From Rhodococcus wratislaviensis (GTDB lineage Bacteria; Actinomycetota; Actinomycetes; Mycobacteriales; Mycobacteriaceae), in NCBI RefSeq assembly GCF_900455735.1, contig NZ_UAUI01000025.1, positions 62,001 through 126,000 of the forward strand: a stretch of 64,000 bases of DNA, in the 5' to 3' direction. Made by a program: the position numbers and the translations under genes. Below are positions 46,367 through 54,623 of the stretch, piece by piece (within the stretch, counting starts at the first letter, position 1; each line of letters begins with the position of its first letter). The notes under the pieces are model-generated. The model ran no database searches. It saw only the letters and a program-made list of their open reading frames with translations, and had not been told where the DNA came from.

Positions 46367-47340
46367 CGACCAACGAGACACTGGCGCAGTACAGCGACTG
46401 GGCCTTCCGATCAGCCTTCACCGTGCTGGTGCTGGCACTCGTGCTGCTCATCGTGCAGTACGCGTCCACCCGGGCGCAGGCCGTGCAGGACCGGGAACTC
46501 GTGTCGGCAGGCTCCGGCGCCCGTCCGGCCGAGGCGCCGTCGGCTCCCGGCCGAGTGGTCGAACAGCCGAAGAAGCCCATGTCCGAGCGCTTCGGCGGCA
46601 TGGGCGCTGCCGTGCTCGTCGTCGGCACGGTACTGATCTTCGCGTCGATTGTGCTGCGCGGTTTCGCCACCGAGCGGTTCCCGCTCGGCAACATGTACGA
46701 GTTCGTGACCATGGCCTGCGCGGCCGCACTCGTCGTCGGTCTCGCGCTTCTGTCGAAGCCGGCGTACCGGTCGATGTGGGTGTTCCTGCTCGTCCCCGTC
46801 CTGATCCTGATGTTCCTCGCCGCCACCGTGCTGTACGCGGACGCGGCGCCCGTGGTGCCCGCGCTGCGGTCGTACTGGCTGCCCATCCACGTCACCATCG
46901 TGAGCGTCGGTTCCGGTGTGTTCCTGGTGTCGGGCATCGCGAGCCTGCTGTTCCTGCTGCGCATGCGGTACCCGCACGGCGAGGAGGGAACGGGCGTGTT
47001 CGCGCGGATCGCGGAGCGGCTGCCCGACGCGCAGACCCTGGACCGGCTGGCGTACAAGACCACCATCATCGGGTTCCCGCTGTTCGGCGCGGGCGTCATC
47101 CTCGGCGCCATCTGGGCCGAGGCCGCCTGGGGCCGATTCTGGGGCTGGGACCCCAAGGAGACGGTGTCGTTCATCGCCTGGGTGATCTACGCCGCCTACC
47201 TCCATGCCCGCGCGACGTCGGGCTGGCGCGACACCAAGGCCGCATGGATCAACGTGGCGGGCTTCGTCGCGATGCTGTTCAACCTGTTCATCATCAACAT
47301 GGTGGTGTCGGGATTGCACTCGTACGCGGGCCTCAACTGA
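46363..47340 (+). CDS. ccsB: Cytochrome c synthase heme-handling protein CcsB (CcsA/ResC)
   Basis: A 325-residue membrane protein with about eight helices and the tryptophan-rich heme-handling motif WGRFWGWDPKET. The conserved histidines after it (YLHARAT, and SGLHSYAGLN at the C-terminus) and an earlier His (WLPIHVT) should ligate heme. With ResB it forms the synthetase that attaches heme outside the membrane. ATG overlaps resB by four bases; it ends the operon. Confidence 0.95.
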   Translation: MTTNETLAQYSDWAFRSAFTVLVLALVLLIVQYASTRAQAVQDRELVSAGSGARPAEAPSAPGRVVEQPKKPMSERFGGMGAAVLVVGTVLIFASIVLRGFATERFPLGNMYEFVTMACAAALVVGLALLSKPAYRSMWVFLLVPVLILMFLAATVLYADAAPVVPALRSYWLPIHVTIVSVGSGVFLVSGIASLLFLLRMRYPHGEEGTGVFARIAERLPDAQTLDRLAYKTTIIGFPLFGAGVILGAIWAEAAWGRFWGWDPKETVSFIAWVIYAAYLHARATSGWRDTKAAWINVAGFVAMLFNLFIINMVVSGLHSYAGLN

Positions 47341-47434
47341 CGGTAGTCGCCGACTGATATCCTTCCGCCGCGACGTCTCCGACCGGTGTGATTCGGTGGG
47401 GACGATGGAGACTTCACGAGGGGGATGTTCAGCC

Positions 47435-48691
47435 ATGTCCGAAAACAACGCCGGCTTGTGGGAGCCGGTACGGCCTGCATCGAATCCGCCCGCGGACGAC
47501 CACGCCTCGGCTGCCGCGTGGAACGCCGCGCGGCAGGCCCCGTACGTTCAGCCGCAGGGTCCCAACCCGTTCGCGCAGCCCGGGGTCCAGGCCCCCTCCG
47601 CCGCACCCGCGCGGCCGCAGACGCCGGCCCCGGCCCCGCAGCAGACTCCCGCGCCGGGAGCGTTCACTCCGCCGCAGCAGGCGCCGGTCCAGCACGCACC
47701 CCAGCATCCCCGCCCGCACAACACGAATGCCGACCAGCAGTACGCGGTGTCGGCGCGTGACCTGTCGACGTCGCTGCTCCTCAAGCAGGTCAAGCCGGCC
47801 CCCACCACGGGGTGGCGCAAGGCGCTGTACCAACTGTCCGGCCGGTACATCAACGTCGGCAACAGTGCGAAGGAACAGCGTCGGATCGAGCTGACCAAGC
47901 AGGTCAACCAGCCGCTGCAGGGTTGCTACAAGATCGCGCTGCTGAGCCTCAAGGGCGGAGTGGGCAAGACCACCACCACCGCGACGCTCGGCTCCACGTT
48001 CGCGTCACTGCGCGGTGACCGCGTGATCGCCGTCGACGCCAACCCCGACCGGGGCACGCTGAGTCAGAAGATTCCCCTCGAGACCCCCGCCACGGTGCGC
48101 AACCTGCTGCGCGACGAGCAGAGCATCGAAAAGTACAGCGACGTCCGCAGTTACACGTCGCAGAGCCGGCACCGGCTCGAGGTGCTCGCGTCCGACAGCG
48201 ACCCGGCGGTGTCGGAGGCGTTCAGCGCGGACGACTACTCGCGGACCGTCACGATGCTCGAGAAGTTCTACAGCATCGTCCTCACCGACTGCGGCACCGG
48301 ACTGATGCATTCCGCCATGCAGACCATCCTCGAAGAGGCCGACGCGCTCGTGGTGGTCAGTTCGGGGTCCGTCGACGGCGCCCGCAGCGCCTCCGCGACC
48401 CTCGACTGGCTCGACGCCCACGGATACCGCGAACTGGTGTCCCGGTCGGTGGCCGTCGTCAACGCGGTGCGACCACGGTCGGGCAAGGTGGATCTGCCGA
48501 AGGTCGTCGAGCATTTCGAGCAGCGGTGCCGCCTGGTCCGGCTGATTCCGTTCGATCCGCACCTCGAGGAGGGCGCCGAGATCGAACTGGAGCGGCTGCG
48601 TCCGAAGACGCGCAACGCTCTTCTCGAACTGGCTGCCGCGGTGGCGTCGGACTTCCCGGCGTCCAGTTTCGCGCTACAGGATCGTCGCTGA
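47435..48691 (+). CDS. MinD/ParA-like ATPase with Pro-rich N-terminus (EspI-like, Rv0530-like)
   Basis: A 418-residue protein. Residues 1-105 are Pro/Ala/Gln-rich and disordered. A short conserved region follows (GWRKALYQLSGRYINVG). The ATPase domain has deviant Walker A KGGVGKTT (173-180), the DANPDRGTL switch and LTDCGTGLM. The layout is like mycobacterial EspI and related proteins of type VII secretion loci, but no ESX gene is nearby. ATG 47435 lies about ten bases after GAGGGGG. Role in polar positioning or membrane complex assembly is inference. Confidence 0.83.
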   Translation: MSENNAGLWEPVRPASNPPADDHASAAAWNAARQAPYVQPQGPNPFAQPGVQAPSAAPARPQTPAPAPQQTPAPGAFTPPQQAPVQHAPQHPRPHNTNADQQYAVSARDLSTSLLLKQVKPAPTTGWRKALYQLSGRYINVGNSAKEQRRIELTKQVNQPLQGCYKIALLSLKGGVGKTTTTATLGSTFASLRGDRVIAVDANPDRGTLSQKIPLETPATVRNLLRDEQSIEKYSDVRSYTSQSRHRLEVLASDSDPAVSEAFSADDYSRTVTMLEKFYSIVLTDCGTGLMHSAMQTILEEADALVVVSSGSVDGARSASATLDWLDAHGYRELVSRSVAVVNAVRPRSGKVDLPKVVEHFEQRCRLVRLIPFDPHLEEGAEIELERLRPKTRNALLELAAAVASDFPASSFALQDRR

Positions 48692-48738
48692 GGCGATGAC
48701 ACCGCGGGCGCCGGATCGACCGGCACCCCGGTTTCGGC

Positions 48739-48942
48739 TCATCCGGCGGGGTCCGCCGGACCGGTATCGGGTTCGTCGGACTTCTTCCGACGGGTCTCCC
48801 GGTCGACCTTCCAGAGGAAATCCGGATCGTCGTCGGGTCCCTGCACCCGATTGCTGAGCACGGGTCTGGTGTTCGGGCCGAACGCCTTCCAGAGCAGGAC
48901 CGCCACTGTCACGAGCCCGATGAGTGCCAACAGATAGATCAC
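48739..48942 (-). CDS. Small single-pass membrane protein
   Basis: A 67-residue protein with one N-terminal helix (MIYLLALIGLVTVAVLLWKA) and a charged cytoplasmic tail (RKKSDEPDTG). AAGGAGGT lies five bases upstream of the GTG, one of the best ribosome sites in the window. It is convergent with the MinD-like gene. A short TCCGGCGG/CCGCCGGA hairpin (48742-48760) overlaps the last codons. Confidence 0.7.
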   Translation of the reverse strand: MIYLLALIGLVTVAVLLWKAFGPNTRPVLSNRVQGPDDDPDFLWKVDRETRRKKSDEPDTGPADPAG

Positions 48943-49057
48943 CGCGCACCTCCTTACACCGCTCGAGGGTAGCCGGTATCCCTGAGCGTAGCCGCGTCGG
49001 CGGCAGAGGGCACCTACCCGGCCGGGTGGCGTCCGGGCAGTGTGGTCGCGGTCAGCC

Positions 49058-49285
49058 TTACGGTCGGCCTGCTTCCGTCGTGAGGGAGCGGAGCAGTTGC
49101 ATGACCTCGGCCTCGCGGAAGCGGCGGTGTCCGCCCGGGGTGCGCAGCGATCCGAGCCGGCCCGCGTGCGCCCATCGCGTCACTGTCTTCGGGTCGACAT
49201 GGAACAGGGCAGCCACCTGGCCCGGGGTCATGAGGGCTTCGTTGGATCCGCTGAATCCGGATCCGTTGTAGGTGGGTGCGCTCAT
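49058..49285 (-). CDS. bldC: Developmental regulator BldC
   Basis: A 75-residue MerR-like HTH protein with the BldC core: ALMTPGQVAALFHVDPKTVT, RWAHAGRLGSLRTPGGHRR and FREAEVMQLL. In Streptomyces BldC binds cooperatively to direct repeats and delays development; in non-sporulating relatives its role is unknown. GGAGG lies seven bases upstream of ATG 49285; longer in-frame starts to 49369 are less likely. Confidence 0.92.
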   Translation of the reverse strand: MSAPTYNGSGFSGSNEALMTPGQVAALFHVDPKTVTRWAHAGRLGSLRTPGGHRRFREAEVMQLLRSLTTEAGRP

Positions 49286-49460
49286 CGACGGTCCTCCACT
49301 GCTTTCGACTGGTCTGTGCTGAAGCCGGCCGCTGTTGCGACTGATCTCGGTCATCGTGGCATCTGGCACCCCGGGTACTCGAACGATCTAATGTTGGTAA
49401 AGGGGAGGTAATAGACAAATCGGATAAGTCGGACGTGTGAGGAGCGGCCTCGACGATGGG

Positions 49461-49466
49461 TAACCT
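49461..49466 (+). promoter_or_regulatory. -10 element of a leaderless promoter (DUF4229 operon)
   Basis: TAACCT ends six bases before the GTG at 49473, with G-run but no positioned ribosome site. Confidence 0.5.
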
Positions 49467-49472
49467 GGGGGC

Positions 49473-49850
49473 GTGAGTGAGTCATCCGAGAAGCCAGAAG
49501 ACCAGGTCGAGCGCCCCGGTGCTGCCGATTCGAGCGCACCGGCCAAGCAGGACGGGCGGGTGACCAAGGGGCAGCTGGCGCGCGACGTCGCGATCTATTC
49601 GATCGCCCGGCTGCTGCTGGTCGTCGTCATCGGCGCCATCATCCTCGGGGTGGCCGCACTCGTCGGAGTCGCCGTGCCGCTGCTCGTCGCGGCCATCTTC
49701 GCGGTCCTCATCGCACTCCCGCTGTCGCTGCTGCTGTTCGCGAAACTCCGCCGCCGGGTCAACGAGGGGATCGCCGCGTTCGACGCGCAGCGTCGCGCCG
49801 ACCAGGCCGACCTGCGTGCCCGGCTCCGCGGTGAGGGCACGGCCCGGTGA
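49473..49850 (+). CDS. DUF4229 family membrane protein
   Basis: A 125-residue protein: 35 disordered residues, then the conserved [20 protein letters not shown] and a second hydrophobic helix, and a charged tail ([19 protein letters not shown]) that may be a coiled coil. Actinobacterial family of unknown function. The stop overlaps the cysteine synthase-like gene by four bases. Confidence 0.8.
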   Translation: MSESSEKPEDQVERPGAADSSAPAKQDGRVTKGQLARDVAIYSIARLLLVVVIGAIILGVAALVGVAVPLLVAAIFAVLIALPLSLLLFAKLRRRVNEGIAAFDAQRRADQADLRARLRGEGTAR

Positions 49851-50956
49851 CGGACGGCGACTGCGTCGTCATCGACCGGAGCTTTCCGCGTGACTGGGTG
49901 GACAACGCCGTCCGCCTCATCGACGCCGACGCGCAGCGCAGCGCCGACACGCACCTGCTGCGGTACCCGCTGCCCGTCGAATGGGGTGTGCAGCTCTACC
50001 TGAAGGACGAGTCGACCCACATCACGGGCAGCCTCAAGCATCGGCTGGCCCGGTCGCTGTTCCTCTACGCGATCTGCAACGGATGGATCACCGAGGGGAC
50101 GACGGTCATCGAGGCGTCCTCGGGGTCCACTGCCGTCAGCGAGGCGTACTTCGCGAAGATGCTCGGCCTCGACTTCGTCGCCGTCATGCCGCGCAGCACG
50201 AGCGGCGCGAAGATCGCCCTCATCGAGGCGCAGGGCGGTCGCTGCCACTTCATCGACCGGCCGCCGGAGATCTACAGCGAGGCCCGACGGCTCGCCGCGG
50301 AAACGGGCGGTCACTTCATGGACCAGTTCACGCACGCGGAGCGGGCCACCGACTGGCGGGGCAACAACAACATCGCCGAGTCGATCTACCACCAGATGAT
50401 TCGTGAAGAGCATCCGGTGCCGGAGTGGCTCGTCATGAGCGCCGGGACCGGCGGCACGAGCGCGACGCTGGGCCGGTACATCCGCTACCGCAGGCACGCC
50501 ACCCGTCTGCTCGTGGTCGATCCGGAGAACTCGGCGTTCTTCGGCGGCTACGACACCAACTCCTGCGACTACGCGACGGGGATGCCCTCGCGCATCGAGG
50601 GCATCGGCAGGCCGCGGGTGGAGCCGTCGTTCGTCGGGCAGGTCATCGACCGGATGATGCGGGTGCCCGACGCCGCGTCCATCGCGACGGCTCGGCACGC
50701 CAGTGCGGTGCTGGGCCGCCGGGTCGGCGGTTCCACGGGCACGAACCTGTGGGGTGCGTTCACCGTCGTCGCCGAGATGCTCGCGGCCGGACGGTCCGGC
50801 AGTGTGGTCACGATCCTGTGCGACGGCGGCGAACGCTACGCGGACACCTACTTCGACGACGACTGGGTGGCCGGGGAGGGCATCGACCTCACCGGTCCGG
50901 CCGCGGTGCTCGACCGCTTCGCGGCGACCGGGGAGTGGCCCGGTCAGCCCGGCTGA
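49847..50956 (+). CDS. PLP-dependent cysteine synthase / cysteine desulfhydrase family (Cds1-like)
   Basis: A 369-residue fold-type II PLP enzyme. PLP Lys64 lies in [12 protein letters not shown]. The substrate loop is [19 protein letters not shown] and the phosphate-binding glycine loop [12 protein letters not shown]. It resembles the actinobacterial Cds1-type proteins that release sulphide from cysteine, as well as cysteine synthases. The direction of reaction cannot be read from sequence. Translationally coupled to the DUF4229 gene. The nearby mycothiol genes and the Cys-rich leader at 363 make cysteine balance a recurring theme. Confidence 0.85.
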   Translation: MTDGDCVVIDRSFPRDWVDNAVRLIDADAQRSADTHLLRYPLPVEWGVQLYLKDESTHITGSLKHRLARSLFLYAICNGWITEGTTVIEASSGSTAVSEAYFAKMLGLDFVAVMPRSTSGAKIALIEAQGGRCHFIDRPPEIYSEARRLAAETGGHFMDQFTHAERATDWRGNNNIAESIYHQMIREEHPVPEWLVMSAGTGGTSATLGRYIRYRRHATRLLVVDPENSAFFGGYDTNSCDYATGMPSRIEGIGRPRVEPSFVGQVIDRMMRVPDAASIATARHASAVLGRRVGGSTGTNLWGAFTVVAEMLAAGRSGSVVTILCDGGERYADTYFDDDWVAGEGIDLTGPAAVLDRFAATGEWPGQPG

Positions 50957-51489
50957 GGCGCGGTCGCGGCGGTCCGCGCCGGCGCCGTCACCGGGCGGGA
51001 CATCGTGACCCGCGGCCACGCGGCGAGGCCGTGCCGGGCCTCGTCGGCGCGGATGCGTGACAGGCCCGGGGTCAGGGCGTCCTCCGGCAGCGGGCGGAAA
51101 CCCAGCCGCTCGTAATAGGGGGCGTTCCACGGGACGTCGACGAACGTGGTGAGGGTGAGGGCGGGCAGTCCGCGGACGGCCGCCCACGACGAGATCTCGT
51201 CGAGGAGCAGGGCGCCGAGCCCCTGGCGGGCGTGGCCGGGGTGGACCGACACCTGCTCGATGTGGGCGGCCCCGTCGACCACGGCGACGAGTGCGTATGC
51301 GACCGGGGCGTCGTCTGCGTCGACCGCGACCCAAATGCATTCCAGCTGGAGGTATTCGGTCAGCTCGTCGAGTGTGAACGGGGGATCGTCGGCGACGGCG
51401 TCCATTCCGATGTCACGAAACGGCGCACCCGCCGCGATTTCGATGTCTTGCAGAACGGGCAGGTCGGTGGAAATGGCCGGGCGGATCAC
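50944..51489 (-). CDS. GNAT-family N-acetyltransferase
   Basis: A 181-residue GNAT protein. The acetyl-CoA loop is [20 protein letters not shown], with the typical V-x-P-x-x-R-x-x-G-x-G/A arrangement, followed by [20 protein letters not shown]. The acceptor is unknown. GTG 51489 is favoured because the conserved [10 protein letters not shown] begins there. TACAAA six bases upstream may be its -10. The 3' end overlaps the convergent PLP enzyme by 13 bases. Confidence 0.85.
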   Translation of the reverse strand: MIRPAISTDLPVLQDIEIAAGAPFRDIGMDAVADDPPFTLDELTEYLQLECIWVAVDADDAPVAYALVAVVDGAAHIEQVSVHPGHARQGLGALLLDEISSWAAVRGLPALTLTTFVDVPWNAPYYERLGFRPLPEDALTPGLSRIRADEARHGLAAWPRVTMSRPVTAPARTAATAPQPG

Positions 51490-51554
51490 AGGTCTTTTGT
51501 ACCCGAAATCGTGCTGTTCGCACAGTTTCCCTGCACTTTCCGTAAACTTACTCC

Positions 51555-51577
51555 ACCGTAGGCTACGCAACCGTAGG
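51555..51577. promoter_or_regulatory. Direct repeat in the GNAT/acyltransferase promoter region
   Basis: ACCGTAGG occurs at 51555-51562 and again at 51570-51577, start-to-start 15 bases; the first copy merges into the small dyad GTAG-G-CTAC. It lies about 40-60 bases upstream of the acyltransferase ATG and is a likely regulator site for one or both divergent genes. Confidence 0.45.
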
Positions 51578-51616
51578 TTGGTAGCCTGGCGATAGGACGA
51601 CGGAGCGGGGACGAGC

Positions 51617-52369
51617 ATGGACAAGCCCGAGGTAACTCTCGAGAACTACGAAGCGGTGTACGCGTACTACCGCGACCATCAGCAGAATCGGATGCTCGCC
51701 ATGCTGGCGTACGCGTCGCTGTATGCGAAGTACCGGCCGCGGATCACGTACGCGGACGATGCGAAGGCGCAGCTGGCCGGGCTGGTGAAGTCCGGCAGGG
51801 TGCTGATCGTCGCCGCCAATCACATCACCCACAGTGATCAGTACACGCTCGCGGCCACGGCCTGGAAGACGCCGCTGCGCCGCGCGATCGGACGCACCCG
51901 GGTGCTCGCGAAGGACGAACTGTTCGTCGATCCCGACCTGCACAAGAAGGTCGACATGATGGGCGGTATCCCGGTGTTCCGCAGCAAGAACTACGGTCTC
52001 CGGGCGGTCGCCGACGCGGGCCGGCTCATGATGGACATCTCCGCCGAACGGGTGTGCCGCGGTGACAACCTGGCGATCTTCCCCGAGGGCACGTGCAACG
52101 AGGACGACCCGACCCGCCTGCAGCACATCAACAGCGGCATCGGTCACATCGCGAAACGTGCGGCGGATCGCGGAGTCTCACCCGTGCTGCTGTCCATCGG
52201 CATCAGCTACGGGCCGGACGCCCACGGGCCCGATACGGAGAACGTGAAGTCGGCCAGCGTCTTCGTCGGAGAGCCACTGTTCGACCTCCCGGCGAAACCG
52301 ATGGACATCGCCCACGTCGTGCAGAAGGACCTGCAGATCGCCGTCGACGGGGCGGTCGCGGCGTACTGA
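51617..52369 (+). CDS. PlsC-type lysophospholipid acyltransferase
   Basis: A 250-residue acyltransferase with catalytic H-x4-D motif NHITHSDQ (His and Asp at about 69 and 74), block II-III around GIPVFRSKNYG and the EGT block IFPEGTCNE. It should acylate a lysophospholipid or similar glycerolipid at the inner membrane face. It lacks the long N-terminal extension seen in the acyltransferase at 23434. ATG 51617 follows a purine-rich stretch (GGAGCGGGGA). Confidence 0.86.
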   Translation: MDKPEVTLENYEAVYAYYRDHQQNRMLAMLAYASLYAKYRPRITYADDAKAQLAGLVKSGRVLIVAANHITHSDQYTLAATAWKTPLRRAIGRTRVLAKDELFVDPDLHKKVDMMGGIPVFRSKNYGLRAVADAGRLMMDISAERVCRGDNLAIFPEGTCNEDDPTRLQHINSGIGHIAKRAADRGVSPVLLSIGISYGPDAHGPDTENVKSASVFVGEPLFDLPAKPMDIAHVVQKDLQIAVDGAVAAY

Positions 52370-52397
52370 CGGCCGCCCCGGAAATCTGTCAAGAAGG

Positions 52398-52427
52398 GTT
52401 GACACCTGATGGGTGTCAACCTAAATT
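52398..52427 (+). promoter_or_regulatory. Promoter with built-in operator, leaderless (HTH/Clp-N unit)
   Basis: TTGACA (52399-52404) and TAAATT (52422-52427) are separated by exactly 17 bases. An inverted repeat GTTGACACC-N5-GGTGTCAAC (52398-52420) covers the -35 and spacer. Transcription should begin seven or eight bases later, at the ATG of the small HTH gene (52435). Binding of a dimer here would block RNA polymerase. Confidence 0.75.
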
Positions 52428-52434
52428 GACATGC

Positions 52435-52650
52435 ATGACCGAAGCAACCACGCTCGCCGCAGCGGCGGGCAGCCCCGACCCCGCCGAGGGGTTGCGGGCC
52501 GTGCGTGCGCTGCGGCGTCTCCTCGAACGGCTCGAGGCCATCCAGGTCGCCAACGCCCGCGCCCAGGGCTGGTCCTGGCAGGCGATCGCCGACTCCCTCG
52601 AGGTGAGCAGGCAGGCCGTCCATCAGAAGCACAATCGGAGAGGGAGGTAA
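52435..52650 (+). CDS. Small helix-turn-helix regulator
   Basis: A 71-residue protein: an N-terminal helix rich in Arg/Leu/Glu (RAVRALRRLLERLEAIQVAN) and a C-terminal HTH (WSWQAIADSLEVSRQAVHQK). It is probably a dimer that binds the inverted repeat in its own promoter. The Clp-N gene follows by six bases. Small HTH plus Clp N-domain pairs are common in actinobacteria and thought to be stress-linked; mechanism unknown. Confidence 0.82.
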   Translation: MTEATTLAAAAGSPDPAEGLRAVRALRRLLERLEAIQVANARAQGWSWQAIADSLEVSRQAVHQKHNRRGR

Positions 52651-52656
52651 CGGCGC

Positions 52657-53223
52657 ATGTTCGAACGATTCTCGACGGACGCCCGGGCCGTGGTGATCGG
52701 CGCGCAACAGGAAGCGCGCGCACTGAAGTCGCCGCAGATCGGGCCCGAACACCTCGTACTCGCGCTGCTGTCCGTGGAAACCGAACCCGTCCACGGCATC
52801 CTCGCCGACGCCGGCATCGAGGAGGAGAAGTCGCGATCGACCGTCGCGACGCGCGGCACGGCCTTGAGCGACGCCGACGCCGAAGCGCTCGAATCGATCG
52901 GGATCGACCTCGACGCGGTGCGGCAGAGCCTCGAGCAGAATTTTGGCAAGGGCGTCCTCGACCCCGAAGAGCCGTCGGAGAAGCGCGGCTGGTTCGGCCG
53001 GAAGTCGGGGCACATCGGGTTCACCCGCGACGCGAAGAAGGCGATCGAACTGTCACTTCGGGAGGCGCTGGCGCGCAAGGACGATCATATCGGCGCCGAG
53101 CACATCTTCCTCGGAGTGCTGCGAGTGGCCGACGGCACGACGCGGGAGATCCTCGAGGTTCAGGTCGGTGTCGGCGAACTCCGCCGTCGCGTGCACGCGG
53201 CACTCGACGACCGCGCGGCCTGA
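52657..53223 (+). CDS. Clp N-terminal domain protein (no ATPase)
   Basis: A 188-residue protein made of two Clp N repeats: FERFSTDARAVVIGAQQEAR with IGPEHLVLALLSVE, and FTRDAKKAIELSLREALARK with IGAEHIFLGVLR. It has no AAA+ module, so it cannot unfold proteins itself. It may act as a substrate receptor or modulator for ClpC-ClpP, or as a free chaperone-like binder. Co-transcribed with the small HTH regulator. GGGAGG lies seven bases upstream of the ATG. Confidence 0.88.
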   Translation: MFERFSTDARAVVIGAQQEARALKSPQIGPEHLVLALLSVETEPVHGILADAGIEEEKSRSTVATRGTALSDADAEALESIGIDLDAVRQSLEQNFGKGVLDPEEPSEKRGWFGRKSGHIGFTRDAKKAIELSLREALARKDDHIGAEHIFLGVLRVADGTTREILEVQVGVGELRRRVHAALDDRAA

Positions 53224-53283
53224 CCATCCCGGTCCCGCGTTATCCGGTTCCCGTTTGTCCGAACGATGTGCCAGCATGCACCC

Positions 53284-53664
53284 ATGACCTTCTTGGTACG
53301 CCTCGTCATCAACGCGTTCGCGATCTGGCTGGCGGCAGCCTGGGTGTCGGGCATCGACATCTCCAGTTCGGGCAACGGAACCGGATGGGACATCGTGGTG
53401 CTGCTCGGCATCGCGCTGGTGTTCACCGTCGTCAACATCTTCGTCAAACCACTCGTGAAGTTGCTGTCGCTGCCCTTGTTGATCCTGACGCTCGGCCTGT
53501 TCACCCTGGTGATCAACGCCCTGATGTTGCTGCTCACCGCATGGTTGAGCTCCCAGACCGATTACGGACTGACCGTCGACGGCTTCTGGACGGCCCTGTG
53601 GGGAGGCCTGATCATCTCGATCGTCAACTTCGTCCTCGGCATCCTCCTCCCGGACGGCGACTGA
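53284..53664 (+). CDS. Phage-holin-type four-pass membrane protein (family 4)
   Basis: A 126-residue membrane protein with four hydrophobic segments and the family-4 signature VVNIFVKPLVKLLSLPLLIL and TLGLFTLVINALMLLL. Despite the name the family is chromosomal and widespread; there is no phage context here. ATG 53284 is preceded at six bases by CAGCAT, a possible leaderless -10. It ends 13 bases before the convergent menA. Confidence 0.85.
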   Translation: MTFLVRLVINAFAIWLAAAWVSGIDISSSGNGTGWDIVVLLGIALVFTVVNIFVKPLVKLLSLPLLILTLGLFTLVINALMLLLTAWLSSQTDYGLTVDGFWTALWGGLIISIVNFVLGILLPDGD

Positions 53665-53677
53665 CCCGGCGGGGCGC

Positions 53678-54547
53678 TCAGGCGGCCGACAGGGCCACGG
53701 CGGTGGCGGCGCCCCAGACCAGCATCGCCAGCCCCGAATCCCGAAGCGCGGGAATCAGTGCGAGGCCCAGGCCGCCGGAGCGGACCGGCGCGTTCGCCCG
53801 AACCGCGAGAGGCAGGGCGAGCAGCCCGACGAGCGACCAGGGAGTGCGCAGCACCAGGACGAGAGTCACCACGAACGGGACCGTCAGCGTGACGAGATGC
53901 AGGATGCGGGTACGCGAGTCACCGAGCCGGACGGCGAGCGTCCGCTTGCCGGATTCGGTGTCGGTCGGAATGTCCCTCAGATTGTTGGCGACGAGAACCG
54001 CGCTCGAGAACGAACCGACGGCGATCGCGGACACGAGGCCGGCCCAATCCACCGTCTCGGCCTGCACGTACTGGGTGCCCAGCACGGCGACGAGACCGAA
54101 GAACACGAAGACGGCGACCTCGCCGAAGCCGCTGTACCCGTACGGCTTCTTGCCGCCCGTGTAGAACCAGGCCCCCACGATGCACAGGGCGCCGATCAGC
54201 ACGAGCCACCAGGCGGTGGTGACGGCGAGGACCAGACCGGCCACCGCGGCGACGCCGAAGCAGGCGATGGCCGCAGCCTTCACCGCCGACGGTTTCACCA
54301 GCTTCGACCCGACGAGCCGCAGCGGCCCCACCCGCTCGTCGTCGGTGCCCCGGATCCCGTCCGAGTAGTCGTTGGCGAAATTGACGCCCACGATCAACGC
54401 GAGAGAGACCACCAGTGCCAACACTGCCTTCCACCACACCGCGCCGCCGAGCGACGCCGCGGCGCCGGTGCCCACGAGCACCGGGGCGATCGCGTTCGGG
54501 AGGGTGCGCGGACGAGCGCCTTCGATCCATTGAGCAGCCGTTGCCAT
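53678..54547 (-). CDS. menA: 1,4-dihydroxy-2-naphthoate polyprenyltransferase
   Basis: A 289-residue UbiA-family membrane enzyme that attaches the polyprenyl tail to 1,4-dihydroxy-2-naphthoate in menaquinone synthesis. The first Asp-rich motif is [14 protein letters not shown], the second [20 protein letters not shown]. About eight or nine hydrophobic helices fill the rest. ATG 54547 is followed at once by the conserved [26 protein letters not shown] six bases upstream may be a leaderless -10. Ortholog of Rv0534c. Confidence 0.95.
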   Translation of the reverse strand: MATAAQWIEGARPRTLPNAIAPVLVGTGAAASLGGAVWWKAVLALVVSLALIVGVNFANDYSDGIRGTDDERVGPLRLVGSKLVKPSAVKAAAIACFGVAAVAGLVLAVTTAWWLVLIGALCIVGAWFYTGGKKPYGYSGFGEVAVFVFFGLVAVLGTQYVQAETVDWAGLVSAIAVGSFSSAVLVANNLRDIPTDTESGKRTLAVRLGDSRTRILHLVTLTVPFVVTLVLVLRTPWSLVGLLALPLAVRANAPVRSGGLGLALIPALRDSGLAMLVWGAATAVALSAA

Positions 54548-54623
54548 GTACCGATCTTTGCACCGAGCGAGAAGACGCCCGCACCCACGCCGTGCAATAC
54601 CATCGAACGCGGTGGACCAGCAC

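Noticed and set aside
53284-53664. Phage holin
   Set aside because: The holin family 4 name is historical; the gene is flanked by chromosomal genes and there are no endolysin or phage structural genes.
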